Shown here one piece after another: positions 1-5,501 of a stretch of 6,241 nt of DNA. Numbering within the stretch: the stretch's first letter is position 1; each line of letters opens with the position of its first letter. A model generated the notes under the pieces. That model did no database searches. It saw only the letters and a list, made by a program, of their open reading frames with translations, and had not been told where the DNA came from. This DNA comes from Sphingomonadaceae bacterium (lineage in GTDB: Bacteria > Pseudomonadota > Alphaproteobacteria > Sphingomonadales > Sphingomonadaceae): assembly GCA_947442095.1 (NCBI GenBank), contig CANEVG010000220.1:1-6241 (forward strand). Reading direction: 5' to 3'. Position numbers and translations under genes: made by a program.

Positions 1-317
1 AGCCGACCTTGTCGCCGGTGATTTCGGGCGGCCAGCCTGCACCGCACCCCATTCAAGGCATCGGTGCGGGGTTCATTCCGGGCAACCTCCACACCAAGTC
101 CATCGACGGTGCGATCCAGGTTGACCCCGCCGACGCAAAGGAATGGGCCCGCCGCGCCGCGCGCGAGGAAGGCATGCTCGTCGGAATCAGCTCGGGCGCG
201 ACGCTTGCCGCCATCGCGCAGAAGCTGCCCGATCTGCCCGCAGGCAGCCGCGTGCTTGGCTTCAACTACGATACCGGCGAGCGCTATCTCTCGGTGCCGG
301 ACTTCCTGCCGGAGTAA
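1..317 (+). CDS. cysK: Cysteine synthase A, C-terminal part (5' end outside window)
   Basis: PLP-dependent O-acetylserine sulfhydrylase, which makes cysteine from O-acetylserine and sulfide in the cytoplasm, the last step of sulfate assimilation. The first complete codon is at 3. About 104 C-terminal residues are present, ending at TAA 315-317. They open with a PxxSPVISGG segment, followed by PHPIQGIGAGFIPGNL, the conserved CysK stretch (E. coli has PHKIQGIGAGFIP-NL). Then comes LVGISSGAT, in which the first serine of SSGA corresponds to the residue contacting the PLP pyridine nitrogen, and GERYLS near the end. The PLP lysine and the glycine-rich phosphate loop lie upstream of the window. The IQGIGAGF signature favours CysK over CysM, though a cystathionine beta-synthase-like paralogue cannot be fully excluded. 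The dienelactone hydrolase gene begins four bases after the stop, suggesting one transcript. Confidence 0.93.
   Translation, partial: PTLSPVISGGQPAPHPIQGIGAGFIPGNLHTKSIDGAIQVDPADAKEWARRAAREEGMLVGISSGATLAAIAQKLPDLPAGSRVLGFNYDTGERYLSVPDFLPE
311..314 (+). promoter_or_regulatory. Shine-Dalgarno GGAG that fixes the dienelactone hydrolase start
   Basis: GGAG lies in the last sense codons of cysK, 7 nt before GTG 322. It supports that GTG over the longer open frame to the left, which only overlaps cysK, and over the second in-frame GTG at 331. It also implies translational coupling, because ribosomes terminating on cysK cover this site. Confidence 0.65.
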
Positions 318-321
318 GCCG

Positions 322-1017
322 GTGGAGCGTGTGGACTATCAGGATGGCGATACGGCGCTCACGGGGTGGCTCGCCCGCCCTGCCAGTGCCCTGCGTGGTG
401 CAGTCCTTGTGCTACCCACTATCATGAACGTGAACGCGCCGATGGAACGGCGCGCAGCGATGCTGGCGGATGCCGGGTTCTTGGCCCTGATTGCCGATTT
501 CTACGGGCAGCCGGTACGCGATTTCGAGCATTCGCGCGAACTAGCAGGGGCTCTGCGCGGCTCGGTCGATGGCTATCGCGCGCGGCTGCATGCCGGGCTC
601 GCCGCGCTCACCGGCCTACCGGAAGCACAAGGGCTCAAGGCCGCCGCCGTGGGTTACTGCATGGGCGGGCAGGCTGCGCTCGAACTGGCGCGCGATGGGG
701 CGGGCATCACGCTTGCCGCAAGCTTCCACGGCCTGCTCGATACAGGGCGGCCCGCCGCGCACGGTGCGGTCAAGGCGCGCATTCTCGTCTGCCACGGCGA
801 TGCCGATCCGCTTGCGCCGCGCAATCAGGTGCTCGAATTCTGGCAGGAAATGGACGCGGCCAAAGCCGGCTGGCACTTCCACAGCTATGCGGGCGTAAAG
901 CACGGATTCACCGATCCCGGCAGCGATGTGCGCGGGCTTCCCGCCATCGGCTATGATGCCAGCGCGGACCGGCAGAGCTGGGCTGCGCTGATGAGCATGT
1001 TGGACGAACTGTTCTGA
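322..1017 (+). CDS. Dienelactone hydrolase family alpha/beta-hydrolase
   Basis: A cytoplasmic alpha/beta-hydrolase of 231 residues, close to the roughly 236 of classical dienelactone hydrolase. The family triad is Cys-Asp-His. Here the nucleophile elbow is GYCMGG with Cys113, the acid is Asp162 in HGDADPLAP (aligned to GGQDHFVP of the Pseudomonas enzyme), and the base is His194 in KHGFTDPG. The strand-turn VLPTIMNVNAPMERRA near residues 31-46 matches the region before the first helix of the family. GTG 322 is chosen as start because GGAG lies 7 nt upstream and longer versions would run through cysK in another frame. The substrate is not evident: classical members open dienelactones in chloroaromatic degradation, but no catabolic partner is present, and many homologues are general carboxylesterases. 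It probably shares a transcript with cysK. Its TGA at 1015-1017 directly abuts the stop of the convergent acyl-CoA dehydrogenase. Confidence 0.9.
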   Translation: MERVDYQDGDTALTGWLARPASALRGAVLVLPTIMNVNAPMERRAAMLADAGFLALIADFYGQPVRDFEHSRELAGALRGSVDGYRARLHAGLAALTGLPEAQGLKAAAVGYCMGGQAALELARDGAGITLAASFHGLLDTGRPAAHGAVKARILVCHGDADPLAPRNQVLEFWQEMDAAKAGWHFHSYAGVKHGFTDPGSDVRGLPAIGYDASADRQSWAALMSMLDELF

Positions 1018-2820
1018 TCAGGCCGCAAAGGCCTCAGCCGGCAGCCCCATGATCGTCTCCGCGCCCGCCTCGACCTCGTAGCGCAGCGCGCCCGCATTGG
1101 GGGCAAAGCGCAGCGCCCAGTGCTTGGCGCAGAGCAGCTTAGCCTCATAGAACTGCTTATCATCGGTGGTTGCGGCCAACGATGCCGAGGCGACCTTGGC
1201 CGTCTTCAGCCACATCAGGCCCAGCGAAACCACGCCGGTCAGGGTCATGTAGGCATAGGCGCCCGCGCCGAGCGCGTTACGGTCGGCCATCGCGTTCTGC
1301 ATGAACCACAGCGTCGCAGCCTTGAGGTGGCCTGAGGCCTTCGCAAGTCGTTCAGCCACCAGCGCAACGGCCGGGTCCGCGCTCTCGCTAGTCGCGCATT
1401 CCTCATCGATGGTCTTGAACAGCAGCTGGATAGCGCGGCCGCCGTTCTGCGCCAGCTTGCGGCCGACAAGGTCCATCGCCTGAATGCCGTTGGCGCCTTC
1501 GTAGATCATGGCGATGCGGGCATCGCGCACGAACTGGTCCATGCCGTTTTCGGCGATATAGCCGTGCCCGCCCCAGACTTGCTGCATGTCGGTCGCGGTC
1601 TTGTAGCCCATGTCGGTGCCGTAACCCTTGATCACAGGGGTGAGCAGGCTGATGAGATCGTCCGCCGCCTGGCGCTCTTCCTCGGTGGCGGCCTTGTGGC
1701 TGAGATCGACCTGCAGCGCGCCCCAGGTGCAGAGCGCGCGCATGCCCTCGATGAAAGTGCGCGCATCCATCAGCATACGCCGCACATCGGGGTGAACGAT
1801 GATCGGATCGGCCTTCTGCTGCGGTTCCGCAGGCCCGGTCAGCGCGCGGCCCTGCCGCCGTTCCAGTGCATAGGCCACCGCGTTCTGGTACGAGGCTTCT
1901 GCCTGCGCGAGGCCCTGAATGCCCACGCCCAGCCGCGCCGCGTTCATCATGATGAACATCGCGGCGAGGCCCTTGTTCTCTTCGCCCACCAGCCAGCCGG
2001 TTGCGCCATCATAGTTCATCACGCAAGTCGCGTTGCCGTGAATGCCCATCTTGTGTTCGATCGAACCGACCGAGACGGCATTGCGCGCACCCAAGGTGCC
2101 ATTATCGTTCACGAGGAACTTGGGCACGATGAAAAGCGAGATGCCCTTGCTCGATTCGGGTGCGCCGGGCGTCTTGGCGAGTACGAGGTGGATGATGTTC
2201 TCGCACAGGTCATGATCCCCTGCCGAGATGAAGATCTTGGTGCCGCTGATTGCGTATGTGCCGTTCCCCTGCGGCTCGGCGCGCGTGCGGATGAGGCCAA
2301 GATCGGTGCCGCAGTGCGGCTCGGTCAGGTTCATCGTGCCAAGCCAGTGGCCACTGATCATCTTGGGCAGATAGCGCGCCTGCTGATCGGGTGACCCCTT
2401 GGAAACCAGCGCCGAGATCGCGCCGTTGGCAAGGCCGGGATACATCGCGAAGGCCTGGTTGGCGCTGGCGAGGTATTCTTCCATCATGAAGCCCATGACA
2501 TGCGGCAGCCCCTGCCCGCCCAGCGCCTCGGGCGCGGCGAGCGTGCCCCAGCCCGCCTCGACATAGCGGGCATAGGCCTCCTTGAAGCCCTTGGGCGTCG
2601 TGACGCTGCCATCGGGATGGCGCGTGCAGCCTTCGCGGTCGCCCGAGAGGTTGAGCGGGGCGATCACCTCGTTCACGAAACGCCCCGCCTCCTCGATCAC
2701 GCTGTCGGTCAGATCGCGCGTTGCCACTTCAAAGCCGGGCAGATGGCCATAGCTTTCAAGGTTTATCAGCTCGTTGACGACAAAGCGGGTGTCGCGGGTC
2801 GGCGCCTGGAAAACGGGCAT
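1018..2820 (-). CDS. Acyl-CoA dehydrogenase, DMDMC/long type with extra C-terminal domain
   Basis: A FAD-dependent acyl-CoA dehydrogenase that introduces the alpha,beta double bond in acyl-CoA, handing electrons to ETF. At 600 residues it is about 200 longer than MCAD-type enzymes and matches the class that includes 3-methylmercaptopropionyl-CoA dehydrogenase (DmdC), with a short N-terminal extension and an added C-terminal helical domain. In order: the MPVFQAPTRDTRFV extension (1-35), N-terminal helical domain (about 40-160), beta middle domain with the flavin/substrate signature MNLTEPHCGTDLG (163-175), C-terminal helical domain (about 285-455) with QVWGGHGYIAENG (414-426), and the DMDMC-type C2 domain (about 470-595). 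Glu441 in IYEGANGIQAMD is the predicted catalytic base. ATG 2820 is preceded by AGAGGA with about 8 nt spacing. The gene is 20 bp downstream of merR on the same strand, so it is probably controlled by that protein. The true acyl chain cannot be read from sequence, and a DmdC role is not implied. Confidence 0.93.
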   Translation of the reverse strand: MPVFQAPTRDTRFVVNELINLESYGHLPGFEVATRDLTDSVIEEAGRFVNEVIAPLNLSGDREGCTRHPDGSVTTPKGFKEAYARYVEAGWGTLAAPEALGGQGLPHVMGFMMEEYLASANQAFAMYPGLANGAISALVSKGSPDQQARYLPKMISGHWLGTMNLTEPHCGTDLGLIRTRAEPQGNGTYAISGTKIFISAGDHDLCENIIHLVLAKTPGAPESSKGISLFIVPKFLVNDNGTLGARNAVSVGSIEHKMGIHGNATCVMNYDGATGWLVGEENKGLAAMFIMMNAARLGVGIQGLAQAEASYQNAVAYALERRQGRALTGPAEPQQKADPIIVHPDVRRMLMDARTFIEGMRALCTWGALQVDLSHKAATEEERQAADDLISLLTPVIKGYGTDMGYKTATDMQQVWGGHGYIAENGMDQFVRDARIAMIYEGANGIQAMDLVGRKLAQNGGRAIQLLFKTIDEECATSESADPAVALVAERLAKASGHLKAATLWFMQNAMADRNALGAGAYAYMTLTGVVSLGLMWLKTAKVASASLAATTDDKQFYEAKLLCAKHWALRFAPNAGALRYEVEAGAETIMGLPAEAFAA

Positions 2821-2840
2821 GGGTCAGGTCCTCTTGCGGG

Positions 2841-3353
2841 TTATTCGCTAACGGGTCTTTGTCCGTCGGTCTTTTCGCGTTCGATCAGCAGCGCGACGAA
2901 GCTGGTCAGCTCGGCAATCGTGGCGGCAATGTCTGCCTGCTGCCGCCCCAGATTGTCGATCCGCTCGCGGCACTTGTCGATGGTCACGCGGCGCTGCTTC
3001 GCGCGGCCGTCGCCCAGATCATAAAGATCAATCATGTCGCGGATTTCGGAGAGGCTGAAGCCGACATTCTTGGCGCGCATGATCCATGCGAGCCGTGCCC
3101 GGTCGCGCTTGCTGTAGATACGTGATAGGCCGGAACGCGTCGGCGCGATCAGCCCCTCGTCCTCATAGAAGCGCAGCGCGCGCGCTGTAACGCCGAACTC
3201 TGCGGAGAGATCGGAAATGGTAAACTGCTCGCGTGCCAAGGCATCGGGCTGGTGCAGATGCCCGGTGTGGTCACCGGTGCCTCCAGGCCCGATGCGCCGC
3301 ACTGGCGGATCAATGGCAGAGGCCTGAATCGGGGAAACGGGGCGCGAGGACAT
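2841..3353 (-). CDS. MerR-family transcriptional regulator, LiuR-like, paired with acyl-CoA dehydrogenase
   Basis: A dimeric DNA-binding regulator of 170 residues. The N-terminal 40 or so residues are Pro/Gly/His-rich and unlike the family core. The winged helix-turn-helix follows: FTISDLSAEFGVTARALRFYE (44-64), then EGLIAPTRSGLSRIYSKRDRARL (66-88), and the second helical pair NVGFSLSEIRDMIDLYD (96-112). Residues 118-157 look like the dimerisation coiled coil. Only one cysteine (Cys128) is present, so a metal-sensing MerR is unlikely. The core resembles LiuR-type regulators of branched-chain amino acid and fatty-acid catabolism, and the gene is followed 20 bp later by an acyl-CoA dehydrogenase. 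ATG 3353 is the first start after an in-frame TAA but has no Shine-Dalgarno sequence. The -10 element at 3361-3366 places the transcript start almost on this ATG, so it may be leaderless. The in-frame TTG at 3234 (LAREQFTI), just before the domain, is an alternative start. Confidence 0.88.
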   Translation of the reverse strand: MSSRPVSPIQASAIDPPVRRIGPGGTGDHTGHLHQPDALAREQFTISDLSAEFGVTARALRFYEDEGLIAPTRSGLSRIYSKRDRARLAWIMRAKNVGFSLSEIRDMIDLYDLGDGRAKQRRVTIDKCRERIDNLGRQQADIAATIAELTSFVALLIEREKTDGQRPVSE

Positions 3354-3360
3354 GCGCGGA

Positions 3361-3389
3361 GAATTAACTGCCCTTTACGTAAGCGTCAA
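3361..3389 (-). promoter_or_regulatory. Probable merR promoter with overlapping palindromic operator
   Basis: On the minus strand TTGACG (3389-3384) and TAATTC (3366-3361) are separated by 17 nt, a plausible sigma-70 -35/-10 pair. Overlapping the -35 is a 16-bp imperfect palindrome at 3374-3389, read on the plus strand as TTTACG-TAAG-CGTCAA, with one mismatch between arms and a perfect core TTACGTAA (3375-3382). It resembles, from memory, the palindromes reported for LiuR-type MerR regulators in proteobacteria. A 17-bp spacer rather than the 19-20 bp of MerR-activated promoters, and a site covering the -35, suggest repression, probably autoregulation. The hisI TGA (3386-3388) lies inside it. 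Confidence 0.55.
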
Positions 3390-3727
3390 TCTTGGATGCG
3401 TTCCAGCGCGCCTTCGGCTGTCAATCGCCGGTAAAAGCAGCTCGACGCCATCGTGTGGCAGGCTGGTCCCGCTGCCACGACCCGCAGCTCCAGCGCATCC
3501 TGATCACAATCAACCCGGATCTCGATCACCTTGAGCACGTGGCCCGATGTTTCACCCTTCATCCAGAGCCGCCCGCGCGAGCGCGAGTGGAAGTGGGCCA
3601 AGCCGGTCGTGCGCGTCGCTTCGATGGCCTCTGCGTCCATATGCGCAACCATGAGCAGGTCACCGCTGGCAGAATCGAGCACGACGGCCGTGACCAGCCC
3701 CGCCGCATCGAAGCGCGGCATGAACAC
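3386..3727 (-). CDS. hisI: Phosphoribosyl-AMP cyclohydrolase
   Basis: The zinc enzyme that opens the adenine ring of phosphoribosyl-AMP to give ProFAR, the third step of histidine biosynthesis. Counting from GTG 3727 (113 residues), the family landmarks are all present: LLMVAHMDAEAI (24-35), AHFHSRSRGRLWMKGETSGHVLKV (44-67), the Mg/Zn motif VDCDQD (72-77, with Cys74), and ACHTMASSCFYRR (89-101) providing Cys90 and Cys97. There is no HisE domain, so this is the stand-alone form. One oddity is Met93 where CHTG is usual. The start is uncertain. The open frame runs on upstream as ISTHSPETEAREQGA to a TGA at 3785-3787, and REQG-type sequences are typical of this family's N-terminus, so translation may begin at ATT 3772, which has GAAAGG 8 nt upstream. 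GTG 3727 and ATG 3721 are poorly supported by any Shine-Dalgarno sequence. No other his genes are in view. Confidence 0.92.
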   Translation of the reverse strand: MFMPRFDAAGLVTAVVLDSASGDLLMVAHMDAEAIEATRTTGLAHFHSRSRGRLWMKGETSGHVLKVIEIRVDCDQDALELRVVAAGPACHTMASSCFYRRLTAEGALERIQD

Positions 3728-3772
3728 TGCGCCCTGTTCGCGCGCTTCAGTTTCAGGAGAATGCGTGGAAAT

Positions 3773-4165
3773 GAGCTGGGCCTTTCACAAAATGACACCG
3801 TAGTTCGATGTTTTGTTGCACGATAACCACATGCCCCCGGCAAAATCCATGGGTCTGTCACAAGAGACTTTCCCGTTTGCCTGCGATGCCCGAAGAAACC
3901 ATGGCGGCTTGAGGGAGCCGTATCCGCAGCGGTCTAAAGTTCGCGCGGGGCTTTGGAAGTTCGTTACCACGAAGTTCGATATGGCCAGAGTTCAGGGTTA
4001 TAAATGGGGCCGGATGGCTGCGACGATACCGTGATCAAAGCGGACGACGCGGCCAACGGAAAAACAGAGATTTGGTCGGAAACAAGCATTTTGGTTCAGA
4101 AAAGGCAGTCAGGGGGCTGCCGGAACCCGAAGCGCTGCTTCTGCCATGATGATATCGTCACGGGA
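3773..4165. other. Gene-free spacer between divergent hisI and methyltransferase (left part)
   Basis: No open frame here has a recognisable product, a good ribosome binding site or the codon pattern of the neighbours. The stretch is visibly more AT-rich than the genes on both sides. It should hold the hisI promoter (minus strand), but I see no clear -35/-10 pair. A cluster of AGTTC repeats (3937-3993) and minor hairpins such as GGCAG/CTGCC around 4104-4121 and GAAGC-GCT-GCTTC around 4129-4141 are the only structure noted. A small RNA is possible but unproven. Confidence 0.4.
3937..3993. repeat. Cluster of AGTTC(G) short direct repeats
   Basis: AAGTTCG occurs at 3937-3943, 3957-3963 and 3972-3978, and a fourth, weaker copy AGTTC is at 3989-3993. 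The AGTTC elements are spaced 20, 15 and 16 nt. The second and third copies also bracket TTCGT-TACC-ACGAA, a small inverted repeat. A fifth AGTTCGAT is at 3802-3809. This could be a regulator-binding array in the spacer, or chance. Confidence 0.3.
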
Positions 4166-4191
4166 ACGCCCGGAGTTAACGCTCCGGGCGT
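4166..4191. terminator. GC-rich hairpin, possible (bidirectional) terminator
   Basis: A perfect 10-bp stem, ACGCCCGGAG (4166-4175) with CTCCGGGCGT (4182-4191), closes a 6-nt TTAACG loop. It is followed on the plus strand by TCTCGCGTTT and on the minus strand by TCCC, so neither side has a good T-tract. The stem is far stronger than anything else in the spacer. No gene ends nearby on either strand, so what it would terminate is unclear: an unrecognised small RNA, or a lost neighbour. Confidence 0.45.
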
Positions 4192-4502
4192 CTCGCGTTT
4201 GAGGCCCCCCATAATCATGCGGCAAGCGGCGCGTGCCCATAGGCAGCATAGTCCAATGTCTCCTCCAGCACCCTCGCAAAGCACGCAATTATCACCTGCT
4301 TCGCCCAGGCTTTACGCAGCGGCGTGAAGCAGGCATCGGTCGCCGCGCAGCGCTTAGGCCCGGGCGCGTCGTCCAAGCCCGCCAAGGGTTGGCTTGGCTT
4401 GGCCGCGGCGCGATTGTCCGCCCACCCAGTCCGCCTCGCAACAGGGATGATTGGCAAGAGGGGCTTGGCTTTGCCCACGCGGCGCGGCAGGGACCGTGCA
4501 GC
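4192..4502. other. Gene-free leader region upstream of the methyltransferase
   Basis: About 310 bp with no recognisable gene. The methyltransferase frame is open leftward to 4233, but that stretch (Arg/Pro/Gly-rich) has no family similarity and lies before the conserved N-terminus. The region includes a hairpin at 4295-4333 and short GGCTTGG iterations near 4387-4401 and 4465. I could not place a convincing promoter. In related bacteria this methyltransferase often has comF as a divergent neighbour; I find no ComF-like zinc or phosphoribosyltransferase motif here. Confidence 0.4.
4295..4333. repeat. Two mutually exclusive hairpins in the methyltransferase leader
   Basis: An outer pairing joins CCTGCTTCGC (4295-4304) with GTGAAGCAGG (4324-4333): 10 bp including one G-U pair. 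An inner alternative joins GCTTTACGC (4309-4317) with GCGTGAAGC (4322-4330): 8 of 9 positions plus a 4-nt loop. The two share the right-hand strand and cannot form together. This is compatible with an RNA switch or a protein site, but may be coincidental. Confidence 0.3.
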
Positions 4503-5300
4503 ATGGCAACGCCCGCTCCCCCAACCATCTTCTCCCCAGCCCGCCGCCGCGCGGTGCGCCAACGCATGCGCAGCCTGCAGCGCCGCCCCGATGCCGCGTG
4601 CTATCTGGCAGACGACATGGCCGAGGACGTGCTCAACCGGCTGGCCTTCCTGCGCCACGAACCGCAGCGCGCACTGGTGGTGGGTGATTGCAGCGGCCGG
4701 CTGGCCGAAGCGCTGGCGGCGCGTGGCTGCACGGTGGTGCGCGCCGATGCAGCGCCGCTGGCAGGCGAACTGCCGCTGGACGAAGAGCAGCCTTTCCCCG
4801 AAACCGGCTTCGATCTGATCGCTCACCTCGATTCGCTTGGCACGGTGAACGATCTGCCCGGCGCGCTTGTCCATATCCGCCGCGCGCTCGCCCCGGACGG
4901 TCTGGCGATCATGAGTTGGTGCGGCGCGGGCAGCGTGCCCGCTTTGCGCGCCGCGATGGTTGCCGCTGATGGCGAACGGCCGGCAGCCCGCATCCACCCG
5001 CAAGTCGATGTGCGCGCGGGCGGCGATCTGCTGCAGCGCTGCGGGTTTGCACAACCGATGAGCGACAGCCGCATGCTGGACGTTCGCTACGCCAGTTTCA
5101 CCCGCCTGCTGGAGGACTTGCGCGCTCAGGGCCTCTCCAGCTGCCTCGCCCGCCCCGGCCCGCCACCGGGCAAGGCCGGATGGGCGCGTGCCCAGGCGGC
5201 TTTTGCTGCGGCGGCGGACGCGGATGGCCGCGTGACCGAGCGGTTTGCGATCCTCACACTGAGCGGATGGGCCAAGGCGCTGCGGCCGACCAAGTTTTAG
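4503..5300 (+). CDS. Class I SAM-dependent methyltransferase, NDUFAF5/BioC-like
   Basis: A cytoplasmic protein of 265 residues with a Rossmann-type methyltransferase fold. Visible in order: an N-terminal stretch IFSPARRRAVRQRM (9-22) typical of the family; SAM motif I as ALVVGDCSG (57-65), a variant of the usual DxGxGxG; an acidic end to the next strand, VVRAD (78-82); FDLIAHLDSLGTVNDLPGALVHIRRALAPDG (103-133), which covers motif IV and the NDLPGAL signature; then RIHPQVDVRAGGDLLQRCGF (163-182) and DVRYASFTRLLEDLR (193-207). These match the alphaproteobacterial group related to human NDUFAF5 (complex I assembly, arginine hydroxylation) and to BioC (malonyl-ACP methylation). Which reaction it performs cannot be decided from sequence. 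ATG 4503 has AGGGA about 9 nt upstream and coincides with the start of family similarity. The C-terminus LSGWAKALRPTKF is shorter than the GWAPHxSQQKPLKPG tail of many relatives. Confidence 0.88.
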   Translation: MATPAPPTIFSPARRRAVRQRMRSLQRRPDAACYLADDMAEDVLNRLAFLRHEPQRALVVGDCSGRLAEALAARGCTVVRADAAPLAGELPLDEEQPFPETGFDLIAHLDSLGTVNDLPGALVHIRRALAPDGLAIMSWCGAGSVPALRAAMVAADGERPAARIHPQVDVRAGGDLLQRCGFAQPMSDSRMLDVRYASFTRLLEDLRAQGLSSCLARPGPPPGKAGWARAQAAFAAAADADGRVTERFAILTLSGWAKALRPTKF

Positions 5301-5305
5301 GAAGG

Positions 5306-5341
5306 GCCTCCGGCGGGCAAGGGCCATTGCCCTTGCATCCC
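5306..5341 (+). repeat. REP-like palindromic repeat, copy A
   Basis: A 36-nt unit beginning GCCTCCGGC (5306-5314), then a hairpin of GCAAGGGC (5317-5324), loop CATT and GCCCTTGC (5329-5336), ending TGCATCCC. It starts 5 nt after the methyltransferase stop, so the hairpin could also slow or end transcription, although no T-tract follows. It matches copy B, inverted, at 30 of 36 positions. Confidence 0.65.
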
Positions 5342-5375
5342 CTAAATCAGCGACGCGCTACACCTGCAACGCAGC

Positions 5376-5408
5376 GCCTGCAGCAAAGCGGCGACATAGC
5401 CTGCAGCA
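5376..5408 (+). repeat. Direct repeat GCCTGCAGCA x2
   Basis: Exact 10-bp copies at 5376-5385 and 5399-5408, 23 bp apart start to start, lie between the two REP-like units. They could be recombinase arm-type sites or simple GC-rich slippage. Confidence 0.3.
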
Positions 5409-5414
5409 GCGCGG

Positions 5415-5434
5415 GGTTGCGCCGCGGCGCAACC
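5415..5434. repeat. Perfect 20-bp palindrome between the REP-like copies
   Basis: Arms GGTTGCGCCG and CGGCGCAACC meet with no spacer. A perfect 20-bp palindrome is long enough to be a dimeric protein site or a transposition/recombination end. It lies between the two inverted 36-nt repeats. Confidence 0.5.
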
Positions 5435-5458
5435 ATGGCACCCAACTCGTCAGTTCAA

Positions 5459-5494
5459 GGCATGCAGGGGCGACGGCCCTTGCATGCCGGAGGC
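5459..5494 (-). repeat. REP-like palindromic repeat, copy B (inverted)
   Basis: On the minus strand it reads GCCTCCGGC (5494-5486), AT, GCAAGGGCC, then GTC, GCCCC and TGCATGCC. It differs from copy A at six of 36 positions. Its arms GGCATGCA (5459-5466) and TGCATGCC (5481-5488), plus the GGG/CCC inside them, form a strong hairpin of their own. It ends 7 bp before the tRNA-like fragment. Confidence 0.65.
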
Positions 5495-5501
5495 AGGGGC
5501 C

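Noticed and set aside
64..321. Longer version of the dienelactone hydrolase starting inside cysK
   Set aside because: The upstream stretch is the cysK sequence in another frame and is Arg/Ser/Pro-rich. GGAG 7 nt before GTG 322 and the match to family length support the shorter form.
1564..2394. 276-residue plus-strand open frame inside the acyl-CoA dehydrogenase
   Set aside because: It is a shadow of the dehydrogenase, which has full-length family similarity; the antisense frame has no domain.
3937..3993. LexA (SOS) box of the alphaproteobacterial GTTC-N7-GTTC type
   Set aside because: The GTTC elements present are separated by 16, 11 and 12 nt, never 7.
4004..4327. 107-residue plus-strand frame in the spacer
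   Set aside because: It runs straight through the 4166-4191 hairpin, has no ribosome binding site and no family resemblance, and its codon use differs from neighbouring genes.
4192..4502. Divergent comF gene or remnant next to the methyltransferase
   Set aside because: No CxxC zinc pairs or phosphoribosyltransferase motif are seen in any minus-strand frame.
4215..5327. 370-residue minus-strand open frame opposite the methyltransferase
   Set aside because: It is antisense to a clear methyltransferase, is Arg/Ala/His-rich, and has no recognisable motif. It is a typical GC-rich shadow frame.
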